Part shown: positions 8,901-16,735 of the stretch, piece by piece
Layout of the letters: every line of letters starts with the position of its first letter
How positions within the stretch are numbered: the first letter of the stretch is position 1
From: Spirogloea muscicola
Taxonomy: Eukaryota; Streptophyta; Zygnematophyceae; Spirogloeales; Spirogloeaceae
Assembly (NCBI GenBank): GCA_009602725.1
Contig: WELB01000277.1
Span: 79,911 to 96,645, forward strand
DNA: 16,735 bases
Direction: 5' to 3'
The notes under the pieces: generated by a model
Seen by the model: only the letters and a program-made list of their open reading frames with translations
The model's database searches: none
What the model was told of the DNA's origin: nothing
Program-made: the position numbers and the translations under genes

Positions 8901-11900
8901 GGTGACTGCACTTGCCAAAGGACATGCCTGGATAGAGCCAATCAGAAATGATGAACTTGTCTGCTCGTATGTACTCCTGCACAAGAAGAGCCCCTATTAG
9001 AAAGGAGTACTTTACAGAGGTCACGGGCCCACACAGCCAAGACATTATCAGGTGGTGACCTCGACACACTCGAAGGAAGATGCTGCACATTCACAATCAC
9101 TCCACATACACAACAGCAGATACACCACATTTTGGCCTGAACCCTCCTTTTGGCTCCACGTACCCACGATGCCTGACTCAGTTGCTGCTTGAGTTTGGAT
9201 GATGTTGTAGGCCTAAATGTCTTGTCATATACTGAAATGCACACTTAATGTTCTGACCCTGTGCGAAGGCAGGCAGATCCAGGCTGTTGTGACAAAGTGT
9301 GGGGCCTACTGTGGAGGACACTGCTTACCTCCAGCTTCTTCAGAAGTGCAAGCCGGCAAAGATTGCTGTTGCAAATCTGAGCAGTCCGCCTCTTGGATAA
9401 CTGTCCTTCTTGCCACAAGGTATGCTTGGTGAAAAGGGCCAGGCTCACTGAATACTTAAGAAAAGCGTCGCCCATCAGCTCAAGCCTTTCCAGGGAAAAC
9501 ACCTCTTGGCACTTGCCAGTTGTCAGTGCCTCAAGAACCTGCAGTAGACGAGCATTCCCAGTAAGCGCCTAAGATTCCAGCACATAAAGGACTTCAGCAT
9601 GTGCAGAGAGGGGGATGCCAGTGCATACCCTATCAACGGAGATATTGAGCTCTTCTGTGCAAATGGCCCGTGCTTCTAGCTCGCCTCTTATTCTGGCCAG
9701 CAGATGACCAGCTACCAGAAGCCCTTCGACCCGATTCATGACCGATGGCAAGAATTGAGCAGCCCTGATCAAGCACGCCGAGAGGCCAGTGGGTTCGCAA
9801 AGCTCCGGAGGCAGAAGCTGGCAGCCGTGCAGGCTTGCATCGCTACCCGGCCCTACAGAAGGCTCAACAGATAGGCATGTAGGTAACTAAGTCATAAGGA
9901 GCTTCAAGTAAAGTAGGCTCAAGAGCAGTAATGCAGCGAGGCAATGACCTTGTCGTTGACATGTGCTGAATTTAGTACTAGCCGACCACAGTCATAGACC
10001 ACTATCTTTTTACTCCGCCCTACACCTTAGACTCAATCTGACTCCTGCTCTTCAAGCACAGTCACCCGCATCTCATGCTCCTGCTTGCAGATGAATTGAG
10101 TCTTTTTTAATACCTGCTTTCAATATGCTCGGAGACAGGAGGTTGTTGTTGATCTTGCGAAATAAGCAGACCCTCAACAGGGCCTGCTTTGGATTATGTA
10201 AAGGAATGTTGTACCTGCCGTCCAGTTGTTGGTCAGTATTTGATTGGCAAGGTAAGTGCTTATCTGAAGTGGTCACACAGCAGCATGCAATGGCTGAGTG
10301 CTAGACTGTGCTGTGCTTGCACAAGAGGAGAAGCAAAGCTGCTCACTTTTCCAGGAAATAATGCGTGAAGCTCGTGTAGCTCTTCTTGCCCTCCTTGTCG
10401 CCCTTGATGTCCTCGTTTGGAAAGGGGCTATCTGCACACATACGCTCCTGAACGCCAAGCAGATGATAGTGCAGGCCAGTATGCAGGGACACTACTGACA
10501 TATCTATCAGACTGTCCTTGGAAACCACTTGACCTCCCGCCATTATCAAGGCTGTACTACCAGGAGCAACCACAGCTGTGTCAGACGCCCGTGGACATGA
10601 AGAGGACGTCAGGGGCATCCCCTCCGTCTGCTGTCGCGTTTTTCTTTGCTGTGCCCATGCAAGGACTCGTCTCAGGTTCTCCCAGTCGACAGCAGCAGGC
10701 TTGCTGTTAGCTCGAAGCTGTGCCGGTAATATCAAGTAGAACCTTGGCAGCTTCCAAGCTTCCATATCAGGCCCCTGTAATAAGGCTGCCGTTGCAGCTG
10801 CCCCAAAGCCATTTATCCTGCCGTCCTGTGATTTGCTCAAGAGGTACCCAAAAACTTTGCTATGAAACTCCATTGCCTCGCGCAGCTGCACAGTCCAAGT
10901 AAAACAATCAGTTGGCCAATCGATATAGTTACATTCCTTGTCGGAATAGAGAGCCTATTCAGTGAATCAATTGCACAGCAAAGACAGGCTGATCTTCCAT
11001 CTGGTGAGACTCACCTCTGTCGCTGACATTTGCACAGTCCCGCATGCTGCTAAGGTCGCTTGAGCTCTTCTTCTCCCATGTAAGCAGAGCTCAAGGTTCA
11101 TTCTATCCCCAACCTCTTGCAGGACATTCACGGTGAGTAGCACAAGCCCTTGCCATTTGTCATGCAGCTCATCACGACGACCTTGAAGTCGCTTATAGTC
11201 CAACGAGTACACATACATGAGCGTGGTGCTAGCTTGTTGAGTGATTGCCATGTCAATACTGTCGTTTTTACAAAGTGCCCGAGGAATAGCACATGGCGCT
11301 GTAATTATTTGTCGCCTGGACATTCCTGCACAAGCAAGGAGCCAAGATCACATCAACGTGTAACCAGCCAAGTAACATTGACGAACTATTACATACGTTA
11401 TGCAAAGCTGGTAAGAGGAGCACAGGGGTCATCGTATGTAGTTGAGCAACGCACCACTTGTCTTTGTCTTCTTCTTGGTGCTACCAATGCTGTGCCCTTC
11501 CTCTCCAATCTCCATGGTATCGAGCACTGGGACAAGGTGGTCGGACATGGCCCCCAGTTGGTGGAGACGCTTGCAAGCCTCTAGGCAGACTGACTGCTTG
11601 GCCGTCTCCTTGCACGATCGCTGCTGGCCCCTCAGCATAGGGAAGGGCGCGTTCAATGGGAGCCTCACAGTACATACATGCATGTCCCCCACCTCTTCCA
11701 GCCTGAAATGTGGCCTTGACAAGTAGTACCTGCGTGATACAGAGCTAGAAGCAGTCTGACAGCTGTTCCACCATGTGATTGGAGTGGAAATGTCTGCAAC
11801 TACACATAGCCAACCAAGCTGATGCAAGACATTACAGCAACATAGTGCTGATACACAAACCTCATTGCCACTGCTTACTTGTCATGCGCTAGCTTGTCAC

Positions 11901-14900
11901 AATACAGATGAAGCCTGGAGACAGCAGTTCGGGTCGTGAGGAGGGCGCCTGTGCTCTCCACACGGTACTCCTCAAAACCATCCTCTGTGCTAGGATCACT
12001 TGACTCATCTGAGCCCTTTGTTCTATCGACGGCTTCCGTTCGCATTGTCTCCTCACTCTGCTGCAGCAGCCTCAGATGTTCCAGGTCTTGCGCAGCTCCA
12101 CTGCAAGTCAGGAAGCTACTATCAACAAATCGGGTGCTACGAATATCCTTCTAGGGCTAAAGCTGGGCTCCTGAGAAATATTACTTGAGGTGGCAGAGAT
12201 GCAGGTACATGAAGTGCGACATATGTTGATATTCATGAAGCAAGCTAGTTTGGGTATAAAAAGCTGGTGACAGCTCATACTCTACAGGCAGTACAAGTAC
12301 GATCACGTAGACAACTGGTACTAGATGAAGTAGATTAGTCCACCTTAATGAAAGTAACTCTCGAAGTCAAGTCTTACACGATTTACACTCGGCAAGGAGA
12401 GAGAAAACTATTTGACCTCAGCAGGCCAGTGAATGCCAACCTGCCCACCTCACCTGGCCAGAAGTATGATGTAGTCAGAGCCAGGGCGACGAGCCCGCCC
12501 CCTGCTCTGGATCTGGCCCCGTACAGTCTTTGGAAGGTCAAAGCGCACAACAGCTTGACAGGCGGCGATGTCGACGCCCTCCTCTGACACGTCTGTGGAC
12601 ACTAGCAGATCAATCTGCACAATGAGAGCGTGTGGTTGCTTTCATATCAAGCCATACTCCACACAACCACCGTGACTACTTGTTCAGAGCAACGAGAGCA
12701 TAATCCCTTGTTGCCTCCTGCACGTCTTCATGGTGCAGCTTAGGAAGATATGCGCCCTACAATCTTCTCGCCAGACCTACAAGCCGTCTGCTCCCATAAA
12801 ACAACAGTGAAGTAGGCAGCTTAACAATACATGTTAATACAGGGAAGAACTTATAGAACCCGGCGCGCATCATGTGGAACAGACCCACCTCGCCCTTCCG
12901 AAAGCCGTCAATGGCCCTCTGCTGGTGCTTTTGACTCATGGCCGACTGCCCCGTGATGTAGGTACAGCGGAGGGAGGCCAAGCACTCAATCCGGTTCAAG
13001 AGCTTTGACAGGACCTCAGCAACCACCAGTCTCTCCACAAACACAATGCAGCACATTGCAGATTCAGTCCTGCCAAAAGCACCATCCTTGTGCAGAACTG
13101 TCAATGTGTTGGCAGAAGCAGTAGCCAACAAAAGAGAAGAGCCACTTTGACAGTCTTTCATGACATTAATTAGAAGCAGGATATTGCTGCTTGCGATGAG
13201 ATCATACTCCAGTCAATTATGTTAGCATTGCCTGATGTGATTCTGCAGCCTAGCAGCTGCAGCTTGACCACAGCACCCAGTCACTAGTGGGACTGCTTGT
13301 CTGCGTGATAGGGCAACTTGAGCAAAAGTGATTAGGGGAAACTGCTGTAGAAGCGGGGCGGTTGGCTTCTCCAGACACTGAATGTCTTGACGCCATCACC
13401 ACGGCTCCCCATAGCTATGCCAATGCTGACTTTTGGAGAAAGTATCTGTACTCGACTGACATCAGCTGTCAATGACAAAGACACCTTGGAAAGTGCTGAG
13501 AACTTCAGGGCTTGACGGCTAATCTTTCAGCTAGCAGTCGTCCAGAGCCATCACTGTCACTCAGATTGGATAACGACCTCCAGCAGGTGTATGCACCCTC
13601 CAATTTGCTGCTGTGGCTGGTAGACAGCCTTGTCAAGGTCTGACGTGTCCCAAGCTCGGGTGTCCTCTTGACAAGGCTGTCCACCAGCCACAAGAGCCAA
13701 CTGCTGGTGTGCAACATGCTCCAATGACAGCACTATCCGAGCTGAGTGGATGACAACCAACCAAATTGCTCCACAGAGTAGGTGTCAGAAGATTGCAAGA
13801 CTTCCTGATGGTAGAGGAAGGGCCAGGCAGTGGCCAAGACGACAACCTGCAGCTGGAGAGATACTGGATGAGCGCTTTCACTTTTGACGAGATGATACCC
13901 AATTCGACCTCTTCCTCAAATGCTTGCGCTTTGTTCATAAACTTCTTCTGTTTGCCTGCTGTCCGCCAAACATCAAGAGGTACCCCATGTCAAATAGATT
14001 CCAGACTGTTTGTAGGACACAGTAGTGCAATATGCAGCTCAGGTGACGGTCCACACCAGCAGGTAGTGTGCCAGACAGCAATTTAGCGGCACCCTTGAGG
14101 TAGTCTGCTCTCAGGATGACCAGTTGGTCATGGTGCCGGCGGACAAGGTGGTGCTTGTAAGCATCCACATCCCCTCTGCTTTCCCTGCTCAATGCAGAGC
14201 AAGCCTGGACACACAGCAATTGAGACTGTCCTCAGAATAGATGCTCACGACTAAGGTAAGTGCTAGCCAAGGCCAACCAGACAGCGGGACTAGTTGGCAT
14301 ACCTCCACGGCACACCACAGACCGAGCTCTTCAAGGCAGAAGATGAGCTGGCTGTGCAGAAGATTGATGCCCCTGCTCAGATGCTTGCACATCACGTTGA
14401 CTTCCTCCTCTATCCAGCTGTCCGCCTCACTTTCACTAGTTTGCTGCAGCAGCCAAAAAACCGGGCAACAGGACAGGCAGGGTCATCACTGTTTTGTGAA
14501 GCATCTATACTACCACATCCAGGTCAACTCCAAGGCAACGTCCACCCTTGTGCTGGCTCAATTGCAAGAAGTCACCTGCAGAAGCGTGTTGCAGTTCTCC
14601 AGAATCTTTGCCAGGCACCGTACACGTTGCTGGTCGAGGAGCTCTTCCAGGTGTTTGTACTTGTCTGGTATTGGTGGCTTAAAGTAGTAGATCTTCTGGT
14701 TTGGCGTTGGGACATATGAGTCAATCTCCTGCTTGTCACGGGGTCGCTGGACCTGCACTTTGCACAGTGATGCCTTAATTGCTAAGTCCAGATTCAAAGA
14801 AGAGAATACTACGTTCGTGTGAGCCTTCCTCCAAGAGGCGGTACACACTAGCACATGCTGCCTCGTACATGCACGAGCTGAGTGCAGTAAAGCAGCACAA

Positions 14901-16723
14901 TTCTACAAACAAACCTGAGCATCAAGCAGCGCCTCCAACTCACAGAGCTGCTTGGCGCAGTCTCTCGCAGTCTTCACACCTTGTGATATCCAAGAAATCA
15001 GGAAGTAAGAGCTACAGATTGTTCCTCATAATGGCCACCAACAGATAGCCTCAGAAGGCGTCAAGGCGTCAAGCTGAACTAGAAATCAATCATGAAGTGC
15101 TCACTGACTGGTGGCTTGTATAGCAGTCTCTCAACATACCCTTCTGCACCACAGGAGACGCTGTCATGCCAAAAATTATTGGACAGGAACCGCCTTGCTG
15201 CTTCAGTGGGTGATAGAATATCTGTGCATGGAACACAGAATAGTGAGGTTTTCACAAGTGCACCATGGAGTGAGCCCTGGGCACGATGCGACCCTAAGGC
15301 TGATCCTTGTCAAGAAGCCTGAAGGCAGGCGCGTTTGACATGCATTTGCTCTGTACATCTTGATTGTGATGCTATTGACAGCCCAGAGGTAAGCTCAGGC
15401 TGCATACTATAGAGGCCAGCACGAGCAGTGTAGAGCAGACAGCCCAAGGACAGGCTGCAACAGCTGCTCAGTTGGACACTGTGAAAGACATGGTACTTAC
15501 CTGCATAATAGAGGCGTACGGATGCTTCTTCTGCGCATGGTGGCACTCGTCAATGATGAGAAGGTCAATCGTTTGCATCTTGAGGAACCCAGCCTCCAGG
15601 ACATTCAAGAGGATCTGCGCCGTTAACACAAGAACCTGCAGCACTTGACAGATGCTTGATGTGTAAGCGAACCCTGCAAACCTGAACTGGTTCAAACCCA
15701 GTGTTGGCTGTTATCCAAGTAACAATGCATCAAGGCATCCAGGACAATTGGCTGGCATAGCATGCTGGTCTCCTGCAGTGGCAAACGTTGTCAACCTCCA
15801 AGCTGGCAAGTCTGCGAGCAGCAGAGAGCTAACCTTCCTTGGCACACAGTAATCTCAGAGAAATTGAGCACAGAGGAGTACAAGTAAGGTCGTGCACCTC
15901 TTTCTCCTGGAATTCGTTCAGCCACATGGCACGGTCCCAATAGTCAATCCCCATGGCACCAAAGTAGCGGCCGATGACAAAGTCCGTGTGCATCCCAATG
16001 ACATCTGCTTGCTGCTCCACATGCACGTCAAGTGTGAGTGTCCTGCTGACAAGCCCTCTTCTCCGAAGCAGAGGGCCAGGGGTTCTTCGAGAGGGCCCAG
16101 TGCTTTTACATGACTGATCGTTGACGCTTTGCAAAGCTTACGATTCCAGCACTACGGCAAGAGCTCCGTGTTGGCAAGAGCCAGACACCCTCGAGTTTGC
16201 AGTCGCTTTTGCAAAGCTGACAAGGTCCGCACTACGGCAAAGCTCCAGGTGGCGAATGCCCGTTCCCCTCAAGCTGGCGGAATAGGAGGATGGTTAGGAG
16301 CCGCGACCAGAGCTCAGGCGACCAGCCAACCTGGGTGACCAGGCAGACTTTGGGGACGATGAAGACGGCCAGCTTCTTGTCGCCCTGCCGGCGCAGCGCG
16401 TGCGCGCGGGAGCGCAGGAGCAGCACCGCGATGAGCGTCTTGCCGCAGCCCGTCTCCAGGTACGCGATCGTATTCTGCTCCTTGGCCAGCGCCAGGATCT
16501 CCATCTGGTACCTGCGGCGCCCTCCGGCCCCCGGCAAACGACGTCAGCCAGCACTGTGGCGAAGGCGGGAACATTGCCGGCGGCCGCAGAAACGGCAGAG
16601 CGGCCTTCGAAGGCCGAGGGCCCGGCACGGCGAGGAGCGCGGTACTGGGCGAGGCCCGGACCCCCTGGCGATGCCCTCGGGGTCGACCCGCGCAGCCGCC
16701 GCCGGCGCCGCCGCGGGCGCCAT
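5503..16723 (-). CDS. DCL: Dicer-like ribonuclease III (DCL), about 26 exons
   Basis: This gene encodes a plant-type Dicer that cuts long or hairpin dsRNA into small RNAs. My exon model (minus strand, high to low) is 16723-16662, 16511-16331, 16011-15898, 15635-15501, 15221-15140, 14979-14915, 14752-14576, 14443-14303, 14204-14057, 13955-13847, 13069-12889, 12614-12454, 12100-11879, 11729-11458, 11325-11015, 10885-10347, 10214-10114, 9852-9593, 9538-9329, 8976-8293, 8099-7821, 7659-7510, 7224-7048, 7004-6271, 5945-5841, 5635-5503. Every intron is GT-AG and phases agree throughout, giving about 1910 residues, which is normal for plant DCLs. Domain order is helicase, DUF283, PAZ, RNase IIIa, RNase IIIb, dsRBD1, dsRBD2. 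Clade signals are mixed: the GCGKT P-loop and RNase IIIa core resemble DCL4, and the C-terminal dsRBD resembles DCL1. Weak points are the first intron, the 9592/9538 junction, and everything between 7048 and 5841. The start codon has a good context (GGCGCCATGG), but only 12 bases lie upstream, so a longer N-terminus is possible. Confidence 0.93.
6271..7004 (-). other. DCL exon 24: long polar linker (tentative)
   Basis: After a proposed 43-base intron (7005-7047) the frame stays open for about 245 codons, down to a stop at 6264. The peptide is rich in Ser, Ala, Lys, Glu, Gln and Pro and shows no domain I recognise. It looks like a disordered spacer between the two dsRBDs. Plant DCL4 also has a sizeable spacer there, DCL1 a shorter one. 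A donor (GTGGTA, from 6270) leaves phase 2, which fits the next proposed exon. Both the small intron and the exact end are uncertain. The alternative is that exon 23 continues in its own frame to a donor near 6760. Confidence 0.5.
7048..7224 (-). other. DCL exon 23: first dsRNA-binding domain
   Basis: This 59-codon exon follows RNase IIIb directly, as in DCL1 and DCL4. It has the dsRBD alpha-beta-beta-beta-alpha pattern: [35 protein letters not shown], then [17 protein letters not shown] for the last helix, where the lysine at the KxxA position normally touches the RNA backbone. Acceptor TTTTGCAG is strong. The donor is GTTAGA. The exon's frame stays open beyond the donor to 6766, so a read-through or intron-retained isoform would end in a different C-terminal tail. 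Confidence 0.85.
7510..8099 (-). other. DCL exons 21-22: RNase IIIb domain
   Basis: The domain is entered from the end of exon 20 ([12 protein letters not shown]...SYQ) and continues in exon 21 (8099-7821) with [15 protein letters not shown], the RNase III signature with Glu about 1388 and Asp about 1392, then [19 protein letters not shown]. Exon 22 (7659-7510) encodes [19 protein letters not shown] with the second pair (Asp about 1482, Glu about 1485). Splicing out 7660-7820 rebuilds APK+VLGDLLES, the invariant KVLGD motif. The unspliced frame runs into a stop after 7785. This domain cuts the second dsRNA strand, so the two RNase III sites together look fully active. Confidence 0.93.
8293..9852 (-). 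other. DCL exons 18-20: RNase IIIa domain with acidic insertion
   Basis: Exon 18 (9852-9593) encodes LLPPELCEP and [18 protein letters not shown], the segment entering RNase IIIa. Exon 19 (9538-9329) has [20 protein letters not shown] and the catalytic signature [12 protein letters not shown] (Glu about 1107, Asp about 1111), then [14 protein letters not shown] as in plant DCL4. Exon 20 (8976-8293) gives [16 protein letters not shown], then about 100 polar, acidic residues with no recognisable fold, then [15 protein letters not shown] carrying the second catalytic pair (Asp about 1287, Glu about 1290). All four acidic residues are present. The exon 18 end is ambiguous: a donor at 9592 (GTCCTT) or at 9583 (GTGCTG) keeps the same phase and differs by three residues. 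Confidence 0.92.
10114..11325 (-). other. DCL exons 15-17: platform and PAZ domain
   Basis: Exons 11325-11015, 10885-10347 and 10214-10114 cover about residues 684-1001. The first part holds [13 protein letters not shown] and [18 protein letters not shown]. The second opens with [16 protein letters not shown] and contains [13 protein letters not shown] and [10 protein letters not shown], matching the segment before PAZ in plant DCLs. The PAZ domain, which anchors the dsRNA 3-prime end, follows with [20 protein letters not shown]. It ends with the diagnostic [12 protein letters not shown]+YNIPL joined across the exon 16/17 splice (compare YADYYxQKYG in DCL1). A stretch of about 25 residues after FGYLLSKSQ looks like a small insertion or a missed mini-intron that happens to stay in frame. 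Confidence 0.87.
11458..12100 (-). other. DCL exons 13-14: Dicer dimerisation / DUF283 domain
   Basis: Exons 12100-11879 and 11729-11458 encode the end of the helicase tail ([18 protein letters not shown]) and then the DUF283 fold, about residues 565-660. Landmarks are [52 protein letters not shown], and [18 protein letters not shown]. These match the plant consensus of the tripartite G-A-x(n)-YC-xLP / LPxNAPF / AxxxVCLxACKxLHxxGA pattern. In plant DCL4 this dsRBD-like fold binds partner dsRNA-binding proteins. The exon ends in a basic run (KKKTKT). Donor GTAAGC and acceptor CACGCAG are good splice signals. Confidence 0.9.
12454..13069 (-). other. DCL exons 11-12: helicase C-half (motifs IV-VI)
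   Basis: Exon 11 (13069-12889) encodes [15 protein letters not shown], equivalent to motif IV of Dicer helicases (IVFVERxVxAxVL in DCL1), followed by [14 protein letters not shown] and FRKGE. Exon 12 (12614-12454) begins with [18 protein letters not shown] (motif V) and contains [10 protein letters not shown] (motif VI, arginine finger, about residues 499-507) and DYIILLA. Removing the 274-base intron joins FRKGE directly to IDLLVST, as expected for the family. The exon 11 reading frame runs on past its donor into intron sequence, but that extension has no family similarity. Confidence 0.92.
13575..13730. repeat. Intronic inverted repeat (foldback) inside the DCL gene
   Basis: Within the 777-base intron 10 (13070-13846), positions 13612-13637 and 13667-13692 are inverted copies of 26 bases with one difference, separated by a 29-base loop. 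In the DCL (minus) transcript the single difference is a G-U wobble, so the stem would be fully paired. In the opposite strand it would be an A-C mismatch. Outside the core, the flanks to about 13575 and 13730 are still partly complementary (a TGCAC block and a GCTGCTG-like block), giving an imperfect stem of about 55-60 pairs. It could be a miRNA-like precursor, a small foldback transposon, or an inverted duplication. Confidence 0.8.
13847..14979 (-). other. DCL exons 6-10: helicase insertion region
   Basis: Five short exons (14979-14915, 14752-14576, 14443-14303, 14204-14057, 13955-13847) encode the region between the two RecA-like lobes, about residues 192-405. Recognisable Dicer landmarks are [15 protein letters not shown] right after motif III, then [11 protein letters not shown], then LEELGLWCA. 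In plant DCLs this last stretch reads as a helical (L)xLGLWxA motif. The block ends in [12 protein letters not shown], which leads into the second lobe. This helical insertion corresponds to the part of Dicer that contacts dsRNA and partner dsRNA-binding proteins in other organisms. A partner role here is inference. All five exons join in phase without internal stops. Confidence 0.88.
15140..16723 (-). other. DCL exons 1-5: helicase N-half (motifs I, Ia, II, III)
   Basis: This part carries the ATP-binding half of the Dicer helicase. The predicted N-terminus is very short: about 20 residues rich in Ala and Pro precede the IAR-x-YQ motif that usually opens Dicer helicases. Motif I is YLETGCGKT (Lys about residue 45). 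The Cys before GKT is typical of plant DCL4. Motif Ia is in VPKVCLVTQ, motif II is IIDECHH (DECH about residues 148-151), and motif III is FGMTASPV (about 182-189). Exons are 16723-16662, 16511-16331, 16011-15898, 15635-15501 and 15221-15140. The joins rebuild family-conserved strings such as LVTQ+QADVIG and HPYASIMQ+IFYH. All ATPase residues expected of an active helicase are present. Confidence 0.92.
16125..16260. repeat. Imperfect direct repeat in DCL intron 2
   Basis: Two copies of about 57 bases start at 16125 and 16204. Both begin with CGCTTT(T)GCAAAGC and share GCACTACGGCAA and GAGCTCC/AAGCTCC blocks. Both lie wholly inside the intron 16012-16330. No function is evident. The pair looks like a local duplication. 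Confidence 0.6.
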
Positions 16724-16735
16724 GGCGCCGCCCGC
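16500..16735 (-). promoter_or_regulatory. GC-rich start region of the DCL gene
   Basis: The last 240 bases are dominated by G and C, with many CpG and CGG/GCC triplets, in clear contrast to the roughly balanced composition of the rest of the gene. The predicted start codon (complement of 16721-16723) lies here in the context GGCGCCATGG. The core promoter and any 5-prime UTR beyond 12 bases are outside the window, so only the tail of a possible CpG-rich start region is visible. Confidence 0.4.

Noticed and set aside
8468-9000. Plus-strand open frames opposite the RNase IIIa exons
   Set aside because: They are antisense shadows of well-supported DCL exons and have no family-like motifs.
12757-12888. 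Continuation of the exon 11 frame beyond its donor
   Set aside because: The extension has no Dicer similarity, and splicing at 12888 rebuilds helicase motif V exactly.
13505-13760. Minus-strand open frames of about 70 codons in DCL intron 10
   Set aside because: They overlap the intronic hairpin, and including them would break the phase between exons 10 and 11, which join perfectly without them.
16294-16628. Alternative minus-strand frames in the GC-rich start region
   Set aside because: GC-rich sequence keeps many frames open by chance. Only the frame with the Walker A motif matches a Dicer.

Overview
The window looks like nuclear DNA from the green lineage. A green alga or a related basal plant is my inference from a plant-type Dicer with about 25 GT-AG introns, about 50% GC in most of the window, and degenerate retroelement debris. 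No bacterial features (operons, ribosome binding sites) are evident. The species cannot be named from the sequence alone.

The right two thirds (about 5503-16723, minus strand) hold one large intron-rich gene: a complete or nearly complete Dicer-like (DCL) protein. I assembled it exon by exon. The reading phase is consistent at every junction from the start codon to the end of the first dsRNA-binding domain (23 exons, 1587 codons), and a plausible continuation gives about 1910 residues. Domain order is DExD/H helicase N-half, helicase C-half, Dicer dimerisation domain (DUF283), PAZ, RNase IIIa, RNase IIIb, dsRBD1, a long polar linker and dsRBD2. All helicase motifs and the four acidic residues expected in each RNase III domain are visible, so the enzyme looks active. 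Several segments read like plant DCL4 (the GCGKT P-loop and the RNase IIIa core). The extreme C-terminus reads like the second dsRBD of DCL1. The largest intron (13070-13846) contains a nearly perfect 26-bp inverted repeat that would fold within the Dicer pre-mRNA. This recalls the miR838 hairpin in an intron of Arabidopsis DCL1.

The left third (1 to about 4520) has no intact host gene that I can support. It holds at least eight degenerate fragments, on both strands, of one protein module. Shared motifs are R(R)xDLV..P.GGG, KYxDHPAGD, DVHGA, WLDLL and RAGRALAAAS. I interpret the module as the C-terminal region of a non-LTR-type retroelement protein. Between the fragments lies a recurrent short repeat built around TTGTCCATTCTTTTGGGCTG and CAGCCC. 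Several copies face each other and form foldbacks (for example 3361-3480 and 1761-1950). The fragment at the left edge (minus strand, 404 to 1) is still open and may belong to a better-preserved copy outside the window.

The 4520-5502 stretch is the downstream flank of the DCL gene. I see nothing in it except a short palindrome. The last 240 bases are extremely GC-rich and hold the DCL start codon only 12 bases from the window edge, so the promoter lies outside.
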